Shown: piece by piece, positions 18,166-26,660 of the stretch
Layout: each line of letters begins with the position of its first letter
Position numbering within the stretch: the first letter of the stretch is position 1
Assembly: GCF_900110225.1 (NCBI RefSeq)
Contig: NZ_FOCW01000002.1
Location: forward strand, 1 to 64,000
DNA from: Allobrachymonas denitrificans DSM 15123
GTDB lineage: Bacteria; Pseudomonadota; Gammaproteobacteria; Burkholderiales; Burkholderiaceae_C
DNA: 64,000 nt
Direction: 5' to 3'
Made by a program: the position numbers and the translations under genes
The notes under the pieces: model-generated
Database searches by the model: none
The model's input: only the letters and a program-made list of their open reading frames with translations
Told to the model about the DNA's origin: nothing

Positions 18166-18262
18166 CCGTTGCACGCATTCTCGGCAGCAGGGATGCCACT
18201 GCCTGAATTTCCCTGTATCATTGCCGCAACAAGTTCGTATCGGTGAAAGGCAACGCACGACG

Positions 18263-19009
18263 ATGGCAAACATTCTGGTTGTGGACGACGAACACGGCAT
18301 TCGTGAACTGCTTTCGGAAATCCTGAATGACGAGGGTCATTCCGTGGATCTGGCCGAGAACGCAGCCGAGGCCCGCAAGGCACGCGCGGAGAACAGCTAC
18401 GACCTGGTCCTGCTGGATATCTGGATGCCCGACACGGACGGTGTCACCCTGCTCAAGGAGTGGGCAGGCCAGGGTCTGCTGACCATGCCGGTGATCATGA
18501 TGAGCGGCCACGCCACCATTGACACGGCAGTCGAGGCCACGCGCATCGGCGCCCAGTCCTTCCTCGAGAAACCCATCACCATGCAGAAGCTGCTCAAGGC
18601 AGTGCAGCAGGGGCTGGTGCGCGAGCCCGCGCGGCGCCCGGCGGCTGCGCCTGTCAGTGCCGCCTCGCCCGTGCTGGTGGGGGGAGCAGCAGCGCCCAAT
18701 GCGGCACCAATGCACATGCAGACGGAGTCGCAGCCGATGGCGGTGTCTCCTGCCTATGCGCCGGTGGCTCCTGTTGCAGCCCCCTCGCCGCTGGCAACCG
18801 GCAGCCAGAGCTTCGATCTGGACAAGCCCCTGCGTGAAGCGCGCGACGAATTCGAACGCGCCTACTTCGCCTTCCACCTGCAGCGTGAGAACGGCTCCAT
18901 GACGCGCGTGGCAGAAAAGACCGGCCTGGAGCGCACCCACCTGTACCGCAAGCTCAAGCAGCTGGGGGTGGACATCGGCCGCGAGAAGAAGTCTGCTGCG
19001 GCCAGCTGA
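18263..19009 (+). CDS. Response regulator: receiver plus Fis-type HTH, no AAA+ domain (NtrX-like)
   Basis: A 248-residue response regulator. The ATG at 18263 (MANILVVDDE) is chosen over an upstream in-frame ATG at 18221 because the receiver domain starts there. The receiver spans 1-120 with acidic D8/D9, phospho-acceptor D52, the M-S-G-H-A-T switch and a lysine in F-L-E-K-P. A Pro/Ala-rich linker at about 130-190 is followed by a Fis-type helix-turn-helix at about 205-240 (V-A-E-K-T-G-L-E-R-T-H-L-Y-R-K-L). A true NtrX has a sigma54-activating AAA+ ATPase between these parts; it is absent here without a frameshift, so this regulator cannot remodel sigma54 polymerase and probably acts like RegA/PrrA-type factors. 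Confidence 0.88.
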   Translation: MANILVVDDEHGIRELLSEILNDEGHSVDLAENAAEARKARAENSYDLVLLDIWMPDTDGVTLLKEWAGQGLLTMPVIMMSGHATIDTAVEATRIGAQSFLEKPITMQKLLKAVQQGLVREPARRPAAAPVSAASPVLVGGAAAPNAAPMHMQTESQPMAVSPAYAPVAPVAAPSPLATGSQSFDLDKPLREARDEFERAYFAFHLQRENGSMTRVAEKTGLERTHLYRKLKQLGVDIGREKKSAAAS

Positions 19010-19048
19010 TCAGGTTTTTTCGGGAAAAATGCAAAAAGTTTGTTGGGC

Positions 19049-19078
19049 TTGAGAGAAACGTAAAAACCACGCTATAAT
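19049..19078 (+). promoter_or_regulatory. Sigma70 promoter of tRNA-Phe
   Basis: TTGAGA (five of six consensus bases) and a perfect TATAAT separated by 18 bases. The -10 box ends 10 bases before the first base of the mature tRNA, so transcription would begin just upstream of it. Confidence 0.85.
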
Positions 19079-19088
19079 TTCAGCTTCA

Positions 19089-19164
19089 GGCTCGGTAGCT
19101 CAGTTGGTAGAGCAGCGGATTGAAAATCCGCGTGTCGGTGGTTCGATTCCGCCCCGAGCCACCA
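19089..19164 (+). tRNA. tRNA-Phe (anticodon GAA)
   Basis: A 76-base cloverleaf with acceptor GGCTCGG/CCGAGCC, D-stem GCTC/GAGC, anticodon stem GCGGA/TCCGC with loop TTGAAAA, T-arm GGTGG-TTCGATT-CCGCC and encoded ACCA. Anticodon GAA reads UUC/UUU. It has its own promoter and terminator. Confidence 0.97.
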
Positions 19165-19185
19165 CTTCAAAAGTGGTGCATATTC

Positions 19186-19222
19186 AAGCGCCCAGGTTCG
19201 AAAGACTTGGGCGCTTTTCTTT
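19186..19222 (+). terminator. Intrinsic terminator of tRNA-Phe
   Basis: AAGCGCCCA (from 19186) pairs with TGGGCGCTT (to 19216), and a T-rich run (TTCTTTT) follows. It is placed 21 bases after the tRNA. Confidence 0.8.
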
Positions 19223-19324
19223 TGCGCGAATGGCAGGGGTAAGTTGCGTGGCCAGACGCGCAGGGGGTGTTGCCTATTCCGGCCTTGCGGCTTGCACGGG
19301 GAACCCTGCCCGCTGATGCTTCTT

Positions 19325-19428
19325 GCCCGGCAGCCCGGCAGCCCGGCAGCCCGGCAGCCCGGCAGCCCGGCAGCCCGGCAGCCCGGCAGCCCGGCAGCCC
19401 AGCAGCCCAGCAGCTCAGCAGCTCAGCG
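19325..19428. repeat. Octamer tandem array (GCCCGGCA)9 with four degenerate copies
   Basis: Nine exact copies of GCCCGGCA run from 19325 to 19396, followed by GCCCAGCA twice, GCTCAGCA and GCTCAGCG up to 19428. The degenerate end covers the stop codon (19423-19425) of the minus-strand lipoprotein gene, so the array starts at that gene's stop and extends beyond it. It is not a CRISPR array: there are no spacers. Confidence 0.97.
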
Positions 19429-19821
19429 AGTCCGCAGCGTCAGGTCGTCACGCAGGATCTTTTCGCCCCGGCCCAGCATGGCATTGCGCCCCTTGGTCCA
19501 GAAGAAGGTCCCGTCAGCAGCCTGATAGCGAACGCCCGACGCCGCCGGCACCTGCTTGAAGTAGTGAATCCTGCCGTTGGCCAGCTCCTTCACAGTGATC
19601 TGTTCCGGGCCTTCGGACAGTACGCGCAGGACGGCACGTCCTTGCGCGTCGGCATACACCGGGCCGGTATCACCGTAGCTGGTTGGTGGCCCGGCTTCTT
19701 CCGCGCTCGCGCTGGTCGGGGTGTGCGCCGGACCGGGTGTCCCGGGCGCGGTGCTGCTGCATGCCGCTAGGGCGCACGTCAACAGCGGAGCCATCAGGAA
19801 AGCCAGGGTGGGGTGTCGCAT
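19423..19821 (-). CDS. MliC-like lipoprotein (putative lysozyme inhibitor family)
   Basis: A 132-residue predicted outer-membrane or periplasmic lipoprotein. A type II signal peptide with lipobox L-A-A-C ends at about residue 21. After a low-complexity Pro/Thr/Ala linker, the last 60 residues resemble the MliC/PliC fold: A-A-S-G-V-R-Y then F-F-W-T-K-G-R-N-A-M-L. MliC proteins inhibit C-type lysozyme. The mature part here has no cysteine other than the lipidated one, whereas classical MliC has a conserved pair, so inhibitory activity is uncertain. The last codons run into a tandem repeat array. It stands alone between tRNA-Phe and dadA. Confidence 0.7.
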   Translation of the reverse strand: MRHPTLAFLMAPLLTCALAACSSTAPGTPGPAHTPTSASAEEAGPPTSYGDTGPVYADAQGRAVLRVLSEGPEQITVKELANGRIHYFKQVPAASGVRYQAADGTFFWTKGRNAMLGRGEKILRDDLTLRTR

Positions 19822-19916
19822 CGTTCATTCCTCCTCACAAGATGCTTGGCTGCAGAAAACCGAAAGGACATGGACTTGTGGTCCATGCCCTGTCGGCGGG
19901 ATGTGTCGCGTTTCGC

Positions 19917-21233
19917 TCAGCTCTTTGCCGTCACCGGCCCTGCGCCGGGCAGACTGAATGTGCGGCGGTGCGAACGCTGGTAGCGGTCCAGTGCCAGACC
20001 TTCGGTGCGGATCGCCGGCTGGCGCCCGGTGATGAGGTCCGCCACCAACTGGCCGGAGCCGCAGGCCATCGTCCAGCCCAGCGTACCATGTCCTGTGTTG
20101 AGGAACAGGTTGTCATAGCGCGTGGCCCCGATCACCGGTGTGCCGTCGGGCGTCATGGGACGCAGGCCGCTCCAGAAACTTGCCTCGGGAAGGTCGCCGC
20201 CGGGGAACAGCTGCGAGGTGACCATCTCCAGCGTGGCGCGGCGGCGCGGATCCAGGCGCAGGTCGAAGCCACCGATCTCGGCCATGCCGCCCACGCGGAT
20301 GCGCTGGTCGAAGCGGGTGAGGGCGATCTTGTAGGTTTCGTCCAGCACCGTGGATTGCGGTGCACGCGTCGCATCCCGCAGCGGAATGGTCAGCGAATAG
20401 CCCTTGAGCGGGTAGACCGGCAGCTTGAGTTGCAGCGGCTCCAGCAGCGCGCGCGAATAGCTGCCGAAGGCCAGCACATAGCGGTCGGCCGTGAGGATTT
20501 CCTGCTCGGGCGTGTCCAGTTCGACGCCGGAGATGCGATCGCCATCCAGGCGCAGGCATTTCACCGGCGTGTCGTAGCGGAACTGCACGCCCAGCTGACG
20601 GGCCATTTCGGCCAGACGCGTGGTGAACAGCTGGCAGTCCCCGGTTTCGTCCTGCGGCAGACGCAGACCACCGGTCAGCGGGACGCTGGCATGGGCCAGA
20701 CCGGGTTCGACACGGTTCAGGCCGGCACGATCCAGCAGCTCGAACGGCACGCCGCAGGCCTGCAGCACCTCGGTATCGCGCGCGGCATGATCGAGTTGCT
20801 GCTGGGTGCGGAACAGCTGCACGGTGCCGCCGGTACGTTCTTCGTAGCGGATGCCGGTTTCGGCGCGGAGCACACGCAGGCAGTCGCGGCTGTATTCGGC
20901 TACGCGCATCATGCGTTCCTTGTTGATGGCATAGCGCTCGCTGGTGCAGTTGCGCAGCATGGCGGCCATCCATTGCAGCTGGAACAGGGAGCCGTCCGGC
21001 CGGATGGCCAGCGGCGCATGCTGCTGGAACAGCCACTTGATGGCCTTGAGCGGAATGCCGGGCGCGGCCCAGGGAGTGGAATAGCCGGGCGACACCTGGC
21101 CGGCGTTGGCAAAGCTGGTTTCCAGCGCCGCTGCCGGCTGGCGGTCGATCACCACCACCTCGGCGCCGGCACGGGCCAGGTAATAGGCCGTGGTGATGCC
21201 CACCACGCCGCTGCCCAGGACTGCAATCTTCAT
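19917..21233 (-). CDS. dadA: D-amino acid dehydrogenase small subunit
   Basis: A FAD-dependent dehydrogenase that oxidises D-amino acids (typically D-alanine from L-alanine catabolism) to 2-oxo acids at the inner membrane. The start at 21233 gives [19 protein letters not shown], which places the dinucleotide-binding motif G-S-G-V-V-G at the extreme N-terminus as in DadA; five upstream codons in the frame are ignored. The length of 438 residues fits the family. The C-terminal [14 protein letters not shown] and [10 protein letters not shown] motifs are clear. It is transcribed divergently from an Lrp-type regulator 125 bases away, the expected arrangement for dad control. No dadX racemase is next to it. 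Confidence 0.93.
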   Translation of the reverse strand: MKIAVLGSGVVGITTAYYLARAGAEVVVIDRQPAAALETSFANAGQVSPGYSTPWAAPGIPLKAIKWLFQQHAPLAIRPDGSLFQLQWMAAMLRNCTSERYAINKERMMRVAEYSRDCLRVLRAETGIRYEERTGGTVQLFRTQQQLDHAARDTEVLQACGVPFELLDRAGLNRVEPGLAHASVPLTGGLRLPQDETGDCQLFTTRLAEMARQLGVQFRYDTPVKCLRLDGDRISGVELDTPEQEILTADRYVLAFGSYSRALLEPLQLKLPVYPLKGYSLTIPLRDATRAPQSTVLDETYKIALTRFDQRIRVGGMAEIGGFDLRLDPRRRATLEMVTSQLFPGGDLPEASFWSGLRPMTPDGTPVIGATRYDNLFLNTGHGTLGWTMACGSGQLVADLITGRQPAIRTEGLALDRYQRSHRRTFSLPGAGPVTAKS

Positions 21234-21358
21234 GTCTCGTCTCCTCACGGTATGAGGGCGAAGTTTAGGAAAGAAGCCTCAGCAAAAAATCGTGTTATAT
21301 GGGATGATTGCCAGATAATTTTCTGTGAGTTGGCAGCAATACAACGAGAAAACAGCAT

Positions 21359-21823
21359 ATGCATGCATTGGACCGCATCGACCGCAAAATTCTGGACATC
21401 CTGCAGCGTCAGGGCCGCATTTCAATGACCGAACTCGGCTCGGAAATCGGCCTGTCCACCTCGCCCTGTGCCGAGCGCGTGCGCCGGCTGGAACGCAGTG
21501 GCGTCATCACCGGCTACCACGCCCATGTCAACCCGCAGGCACTGGGTAAGACCGTGCTGGTGTTTGTGGAGCTGACGCTCAGCACCAAGTCCGGCGAGAT
21601 TTTCGACCGCGTTCGCAAGGAGCTGATGCACATGCCGGAGGTGCTGGAATGCCACCTGGTATCCGGGCGGTTCGACTATCTGGTCAAGGCGCGGCTGCAG
21701 GCGATGCGCGAGTACCGCGACCTGCTGGGCAACATCCTGCAGCGCATTCCCGTGCCCTGCCAGTCGGACAGCTACGTGGTGATGGAGGAGGTGAAGGAAA
21801 CCTTTGTGCTGGAGCTGCGCTGA
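21359..21823 (+). CDS. Lrp/AsnC family transcriptional regulator
   Basis: A 154-residue Lrp-type protein: N-terminal winged helix-turn-helix (I-L-D-I-L-Q-R-Q-G-R-I-S-M-T-E-L, then V-G/I-G-L-S-T-S-P-C-A-E-R-V-R-R-L at about 28-46) and a C-terminal RAM ligand-binding domain (about 65-150, with G-R-F-D-Y-L-V-K). Divergent orientation from dadA suggests it senses alanine or leucine and controls dadA, as Lrp or DadR do elsewhere. The 125-base shared promoter region is AT-richer than its surroundings, which suits Lrp binding, although no single site could be defined. Confidence 0.9.
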   Translation: MHALDRIDRKILDILQRQGRISMTELGSEIGLSTSPCAERVRRLERSGVITGYHAHVNPQALGKTVLVFVELTLSTKSGEIFDRVRKELMHMPEVLECHLVSGRFDYLVKARLQAMREYRDLLGNILQRIPVPCQSDSYVVMEEVKETFVLELR

Positions 21824-21874
21824 TGCAGTCTCAGATCTGGTAGTCGATCACCGTCCCCCGCCGGTCTCCGGCCG

Positions 21875-23101
21875 TCAGGCCTCAACAGAGGCTGGCACGC
21901 GCCTGGGCGTGGGACGGCTTTGCAGCTGCACCAGTTCGTAAGTGCGCTGGGCAGCCACCCATTCCTCGTTGGTCGGCTCCACGCCGATGGTGAAGGCGCT
22001 GTCCGGCGCGGAAATGACCGGGCTGTTGGCCGCGTTGGCAGAGGCATCCAGCCTGGCACCCAGCCAGCCCAGTTCCTCGCACACGCGCTGGCGGATGATG
22101 GCGTTGTTCTCGCCCACACCGGCGGTGAACACCAGCAGGTCGATGCCCTTGGTCACCGTGGCCAGCGCCGCGATTTCCTTGGCGATGCGGCGCACGTACA
22201 GTGCCAGCGCAATGCGCACGCGCTCGTTCTCGGCTTCCAGCGGCAGCAGCACCTGGGTGTCATCGGACACGCCGGAGATGCCTTTCAGGCCGGAGTCGTG
22301 GTACAGCACACGGCCGGCTTCCTCCAGCGTGAGCTTCTCGATTTCCATCATGTACAGCACGGCGCCGGGATCCAGTGCACCGGAGCGGGTGCCCATCATC
22401 AGGCCGTCCAGGGCGGAGAAGCCCAGCGTGGTGCCCACGCTTTCCAGATTCAGCATGGCGCACAGGCTGGCACCGCTGCCGATGTGGCCCACGATGGTGC
22501 GGCCACGTGCCAGGTCGCCGTGGCGCTCGGGCAGGGCAAAGCTCATGTAGTCGTAGGACAGGCCATGGAAGCCGTAGCGGCGCACGCCCTGTTCCCAGTG
22601 GTCCCAGTTGATTGGCAGGATCTTCTCGACCATGGGCAGGGTGTGGTGGAAGCCGGTGTCGAAACAGGCCACCTGCGGCAGGCGCGGGTACATCTCCAGC
22701 AGCGCGTCGATGGCTTCCAGCGCAAACGGCTGGTGCAGGGGCGCCAGCGGGATGTAGGTGCGCAGATCGGCCAGGATCTCGTCCGTGAGCACGACCGGGG
22801 CAAAGTACTTGGAGCCGCCATGCACCACACGGTGGGCCACGGCGGACAGGCGGCGTTCGCCTTGTTCCTGCACCACGAGGTTGCGGATGTGCTCGAGAGC
22901 GGCGTGGTAGGGCTTGGCCGGGTCCAGTTGCAGCGGTGCCTTGGGCGTGCGGCTGGTGTCACAGGTCGGATTCTGGCCGGTGATGCCATTGACCTTGCCG
23001 CCCCAGACCTTCTGGCGCGGAACGCCATTGGCGTCGGATTCATACAGTGCGAACTTGATGCTGGACGAGCCACAGTTCAGAACGAGGATCAGGTGGTTCA
23101 T
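21875..23101 (-). CDS. ackA: Acetate kinase
   Basis: Acetate (or propionate/butyrate) kinase, converting acyl phosphate plus ADP to the acid plus ATP. The 408-residue product shows the ASKHA signature V-L-N-C-G-S-S-S-I-K-F at residues 7-17, the H-R-V-V-H-G-G motif with the substrate arginine near 91, F-D-T-G-F-H near 147, G-T-R-S-G-A-L-D-P-G near 240 and F-T-A-G-V-G-E-N near 330. It lies 112 bases downstream of a MaoC-phosphotransacetylase fusion in the same direction, supplying the second step of the Pta-AckA pathway. The final 15 residues are a poorly conserved tail. Confidence 0.95.
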   Translation of the reverse strand: MNHLILVLNCGSSSIKFALYESDANGVPRQKVWGGKVNGITGQNPTCDTSRTPKAPLQLDPAKPYHAALEHIRNLVVQEQGERRLSAVAHRVVHGGSKYFAPVVLTDEILADLRTYIPLAPLHQPFALEAIDALLEMYPRLPQVACFDTGFHHTLPMVEKILPINWDHWEQGVRRYGFHGLSYDYMSFALPERHGDLARGRTIVGHIGSGASLCAMLNLESVGTTLGFSALDGLMMGTRSGALDPGAVLYMMEIEKLTLEEAGRVLYHDSGLKGISGVSDDTQVLLPLEAENERVRIALALYVRRIAKEIAALATVTKGIDLLVFTAGVGENNAIIRQRVCEELGWLGARLDASANAANSPVISAPDSAFTIGVEPTNEEWVAAQRTYELVQLQSRPTPRRVPASVEA

Positions 23102-23213
23102 GCGATGCTTTCATGCCCGGATGGGAACTGCAAGTGCGAACGGCCGCGCAAGAGCGGCCGCCAGCGGGGGCCTGTCCCCTCGCGGAGACAGGTATCAGGG
23201 GAGTCGACCGCGA

Positions 23214-24674
23214 TCAGGGAGGGGAGACGCGGTAGTGGTGCGCCAGCAGCACGGCCAGTGCGCAGGAGGCGATGCGGGACTCTTCGGAGTCGGCGCGGCT
23301 GGTCAGGATGATGGGCATCTTGGCGCCCAGCACCACGCCGGCGCTGTGGGCACCGGCCAGGTGATCCAGCGCCTTGAACAGCATGTTGCCGCTTTCCAGA
23401 TCCGGCACCATCAGGATGTCGGCCTGGCCGGCCACGGGCGAATCGATGCCCTTGATGCGTGCCGCTTCGGGCGACACCGCGTTGTCGAAGGCCAGCGGGC
23501 CATCCAGCACGGCGCCGGTGATCTGGCCGCGGTCGGACATCTTGCACAGGGCGGCCGCATCCAGCGTGGCCTGCATGCCGGCGTTGATGGTTTCGACGGC
23601 AGCCAGGATGGCCACCTTGGGCTGGTCCACGCCGATCACGTGGGCCAGATCGATGGCGTTCTGGATGATGTCGGCCTTGGCACCCAGATCGGGAGCGATG
23701 TTGATGGCGGCATCGGTGATGATGAACGGACGCGGATAGGCGGCAGTCTCCATCAGGAAGCAGTGGCTGATGCGGCGCTTGGTGCGCAGGCCGGCGTCCT
23801 TGGCGACGATGGCGGACATCAGCTCATCGGTGTGCAGGCTGCCCTTCATCACGGCCTCGACCTTGCCGGACTTGACCAGTTGCACGGCGGTTTCGGCGGC
23901 AGCGTGGCTGTGCGGCACGTCTTCGATCTCGACGCCGTCCAGTTGCAGGTTGTTTTCTGCGGCCACGGACTCCAGCTTGCTGCGCGGGGCCACCAGGATC
24001 GGGTCGATCAGGCCCAGCTTGCGGGCTTCCAGGGTGGATTCCAGGCTGACGGCGTCGCAGGGGTGCACCACGGCCACCTTGATGCTGCCCAGGCTGCGTG
24101 CATGCTCGATCAGGCGGCGCGGGCCGTCCTGGCGCGGGATCAGGCGCACTTCGGGAATGTCATGCGGCGTCCACTCGATGTGCTCGGCCGGCGGGATCAC
24201 CTCGGCGTCGCCGGCGATCACGACCTTGCCCTTCTGGTTCGTGCACACGCACTCGAGTGTGGCCCACTTCTTCTCCATGTCGAGCGACTTGACGCTCAGC
24301 TTGACGGTGAGCGTGTCGCCCACGCGCACCGGCGCGGTGAAGCGCAGCGTCTGGCTCAGGTAGATGGTGCCGGGGCCGGGGAACTGGGTGCCCAGCAGGG
24401 CGGAGATCATGGAGGCGCCCCACATGCCGTGCGCGATCACCGTCTTGAACGGCGTCTTGGCAGCATATTCGGCATCCAGGTGGGCCGGGTTCAGGTCGCC
24501 GGAGGCGAGTGCGAACAGCTGGATGTCTTCGTTGGTGAGCGTGCGCTCCATGATGGCGTAATCGCCGACCTTCAGTTCGCTGAAGATGTGGTTGCGCATG
24601 GTGCCGTCGGTGCTGGGCTTGACTGCCGTGGCTTGCGGCTGCATGGAGGTGAATTCTTTGCTTGCGATGTCCAT
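23214..24674 (-). CDS. Bifunctional MaoC-type enoyl-CoA hydratase / phosphate acyltransferase
   Basis: A 486-residue fusion. Residues about 30-165 form a MaoC hot-dog domain with the R-hydratase signature A-S-G-D-L-N-P-A-H-L-D, containing the catalytic Asp and His, and I-A-H-G-M-W-G. Residues about 185-485 form a phosphate acetyl/butyryltransferase domain, with late motifs D-G-P-L-A-F-D-N-A-V-S and G-A-K-M-P-I-I-L-T-S. The first activity could hydrate crotonyl-CoA to (R)-3-hydroxybutyryl-CoA for PHA synthesis; the second would make acyl phosphate for AckA. It sits between phaC and ackA. The start at 24674 is the first plausible ATG; in-frame ATGs at 24644 and near 24599 are alternatives. The fused form is found in other proteobacteria. 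Confidence 0.88.
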   Translation of the reverse strand: MDIASKEFTSMQPQATAVKPSTDGTMRNHIFSELKVGDYAIMERTLTNEDIQLFALASGDLNPAHLDAEYAAKTPFKTVIAHGMWGASMISALLGTQFPGPGTIYLSQTLRFTAPVRVGDTLTVKLSVKSLDMEKKWATLECVCTNQKGKVVIAGDAEVIPPAEHIEWTPHDIPEVRLIPRQDGPRRLIEHARSLGSIKVAVVHPCDAVSLESTLEARKLGLIDPILVAPRSKLESVAAENNLQLDGVEIEDVPHSHAAAETAVQLVKSGKVEAVMKGSLHTDELMSAIVAKDAGLRTKRRISHCFLMETAAYPRPFIITDAAINIAPDLGAKADIIQNAIDLAHVIGVDQPKVAILAAVETINAGMQATLDAAALCKMSDRGQITGAVLDGPLAFDNAVSPEAARIKGIDSPVAGQADILMVPDLESGNMLFKALDHLAGAHSAGVVLGAKMPIILTSRADSEESRIASCALAVLLAHHYRVSPP

Positions 24675-24764
24675 GATGGATCCGTGGATGAAGGAATGAG
24701 GGAGGCTGCCGGCGTTGCCGGCAGCAGGGGAGTCAGGGCGGGAGGCCATGGCGGAAAACGCCAA

Positions 24765-26576
24765 TCAGCGTTCCAGCACGTACAGGCCGGGTGCGTCTTC
24801 CAGCACCGGGTAGCCGCCCTTGGCAGCGCCCATGGCGGGCGGGGCGGTGGGTTCGCCGGAACGGGCGTTGAGCCACTTGTCCCAGGACAGCCACCAGGAG
24901 CCTTCGGTAACGGGGGCGTTCTGCGCCCATTCGTCGGCTGCCATGTACTTGCCGTTGTGCTCGCGGGTCACTTCGCGGAAGTGGCGGCGTGCGTGGCCCG
25001 GCTCGCTCACGATGCCGGCGTTGTGGCCGCTGTTGGTCAGCACGAAGGTGATTTCGGCATCGGACAGCAGGTGGATCTTGTAGACCGACTTCCAGGGAGC
25101 GACGTGATCGCTCTCGGTGCCGACGACATAGATCGGCAGTTTCAGGTCGTTCAGCACCACCGGACGGCCGCCCACCAGGTACTTGCCGCGGGCCAGATCG
25201 TTGTGCAGGAACATCTGGCGCAGGTAGTCGGTGTGCATGCGGGCCGGCATGCGGGTGGAGTCGGCGTTCCAGGCCATCAGGTCCATGCTGCGGGCGCGGT
25301 CGCCCAGCAGGTATTCGTTGACCATGCGCGACCACACCAGGTCGAAGGAGCGCAGCCAGACGAAGGCAGCAGCCATCTGGTTGGAATCCAGGTAGCCGGT
25401 TTCGGCCATCTGGGCTTCCAGCAGGTTGAGCTGGCTCTCGTCGATGAACAGGGCGAGTTCACCCGGCTCGGAGAAGTCGGTCTGGGCGGCGAACAGCGTC
25501 ATGGAGGCGAGGCGGTCGTCGTCATCACGTGCCATGGCGGCCGCGCCGATGGACAGCAGGGTGCCGCCCAGGCAGTAGCCGGTGGCGTGGATCTTCTTGT
25601 CGGGCACGATGGCGTTGATGGCATCGATGGCCGCGAACAGGCCGCGCTCCAGGTAGTCTTCCATGCCCAGGTTGTGCTCGGCCAGGCCCGGGTTCTTCCA
25701 GGAAATGGCGAACACGGTGTGGCCCTGGTCCACCAGGTACTTGATCATCGAGTTGTGCGGAGACAGGTCCAGGATGTAGTACTTCATGATCCAGGCCGGC
25801 ACGATCAGCACCGGTTCGGGGCGCACCTGCTTGGTGGTGGGCGTGTACTGGATCAGTTCCATCAGGTTGTTGCGGAACACCACCTTGCCGGGGGTGGCGG
25901 CAATGTCCTTGCCGATCTGGAACTCTTCGCTGATGGCCGGCGGCGAGTGGGCCAGTTGGCGTTGCGTGTCTTCCAGCAGGTTGCGCACGCCGCGCTGCAG
26001 GTTGGCGCCGCTTTCCTGCATGGTGCGCTTGAGCACCGTGGGGTTGCTCCACATGAAGTTGGAGGGCGAGAACATGCTCAGCCACTGGTGTGCCGCAAAG
26101 GACACCCACTCGCTGTGGTGCGGATCCACGCCGCGCACGTCACGGGTGGCTTCCTGCCACCACTTTTCCTGCATCAGGTAGGCCTGCTGCATCACGTTGA
26201 AGGGGAACTGGCTCCAGGCCGGATCCTTGAAGCGGCGGTCGCTGATCGGCACCGGAATCGGCTCGCTGGGCTCGGGCGAGGGCTGGTTGCCACGCAGCGC
26301 CTTGGACATGCCGGTTTCCATGCCCAGGGCCGCGCTCTCGATGGCCAGGCTCTGCAGCTGCTGCAGGTGCTGCTGCGCCAGCTGGGCCAGCACCAATTGC
26401 TTGCCGGGGGAGACCAGCAGGTGGATGGCCCAGTCGAAGAAGGCCATGGTGTTGAGGGCGGGGGACTGCGATCCGGTCAGCTTGGCGACGGAGGCCTGGA
26501 ACTTCTGGTCCAGCAGGCGAGCGGCCTGTTCGGAGACGATTGCCTGGGGGCGTGTCGGAATTTTGGGACTGCGCAT
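24765..26576 (-). CDS. phaC: Class I poly(3-hydroxyalkanoate) synthase
   Basis: PhaC polymerises (R)-3-hydroxyacyl-CoA into storage polyester granules. The 603-residue protein has the lipase-like box G-Y-C-L-G-G with the catalytic nucleophile Cys335; the remaining triad members are Asp490 (in E-S-D-H-V-A-P-W) and His518 (in S-G-H-N-A-G-I). The spacing matches class I synthases such as that of Cupriavidus necator. The N-terminal 200 residues correspond to the PhaC_N domain. It is the first gene of the phaC / MaoC-Pta / ackA series. No phaA, phaB or phaE is present in the window. A candidate operator and promoter lie directly upstream. Confidence 0.95.
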   Translation of the reverse strand: MRSPKIPTRPQAIVSEQAARLLDQKFQASVAKLTGSQSPALNTMAFFDWAIHLLVSPGKQLVLAQLAQQHLQQLQSLAIESAALGMETGMSKALRGNQPSPEPSEPIPVPISDRRFKDPAWSQFPFNVMQQAYLMQEKWWQEATRDVRGVDPHHSEWVSFAAHQWLSMFSPSNFMWSNPTVLKRTMQESGANLQRGVRNLLEDTQRQLAHSPPAISEEFQIGKDIAATPGKVVFRNNLMELIQYTPTTKQVRPEPVLIVPAWIMKYYILDLSPHNSMIKYLVDQGHTVFAISWKNPGLAEHNLGMEDYLERGLFAAIDAINAIVPDKKIHATGYCLGGTLLSIGAAAMARDDDDRLASMTLFAAQTDFSEPGELALFIDESQLNLLEAQMAETGYLDSNQMAAAFVWLRSFDLVWSRMVNEYLLGDRARSMDLMAWNADSTRMPARMHTDYLRQMFLHNDLARGKYLVGGRPVVLNDLKLPIYVVGTESDHVAPWKSVYKIHLLSDAEITFVLTNSGHNAGIVSEPGHARRHFREVTREHNGKYMAADEWAQNAPVTEGSWWLSWDKWLNARSGEPTAPPAMGAAKGGYPVLEDAPGLYVLER

Positions 26577-26630
26577 ACTCGTACTCGTACTTTCCCTGAT
26601 ATTGATGAATACCCGATATGCTAAAGGTGG

Positions 26631-26660
26631 TTTATGTCATTTGGGTAACTTATCTGTAAA
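26631..26660 (-). promoter_or_regulatory. Possible phaC promoter
   Basis: On the minus strand TTTACA (26660-26655) and CATAAA (26636-26631) are separated by 18 bases and point toward phaC, whose ATG is at 26576. Four to five of six bases match in each box. The palindrome at 26661-26677 abuts the -35 element. Confidence 0.4.

Noticed and set aside
19325-19428. A CRISPR array
   Set aside because: The 7- and 8-bp units are contiguous with no spacers, far shorter than CRISPR repeats, and no cas gene is present. The same applies to 37197-37294 and 57386-57455.
22914-26624. A 1236-codon plus-strand frame across ackA, the fusion gene and phaC
   Set aside because: It is antisense to three well-supported genes and has the repetitive G/H/Q-rich composition of shadow frames.
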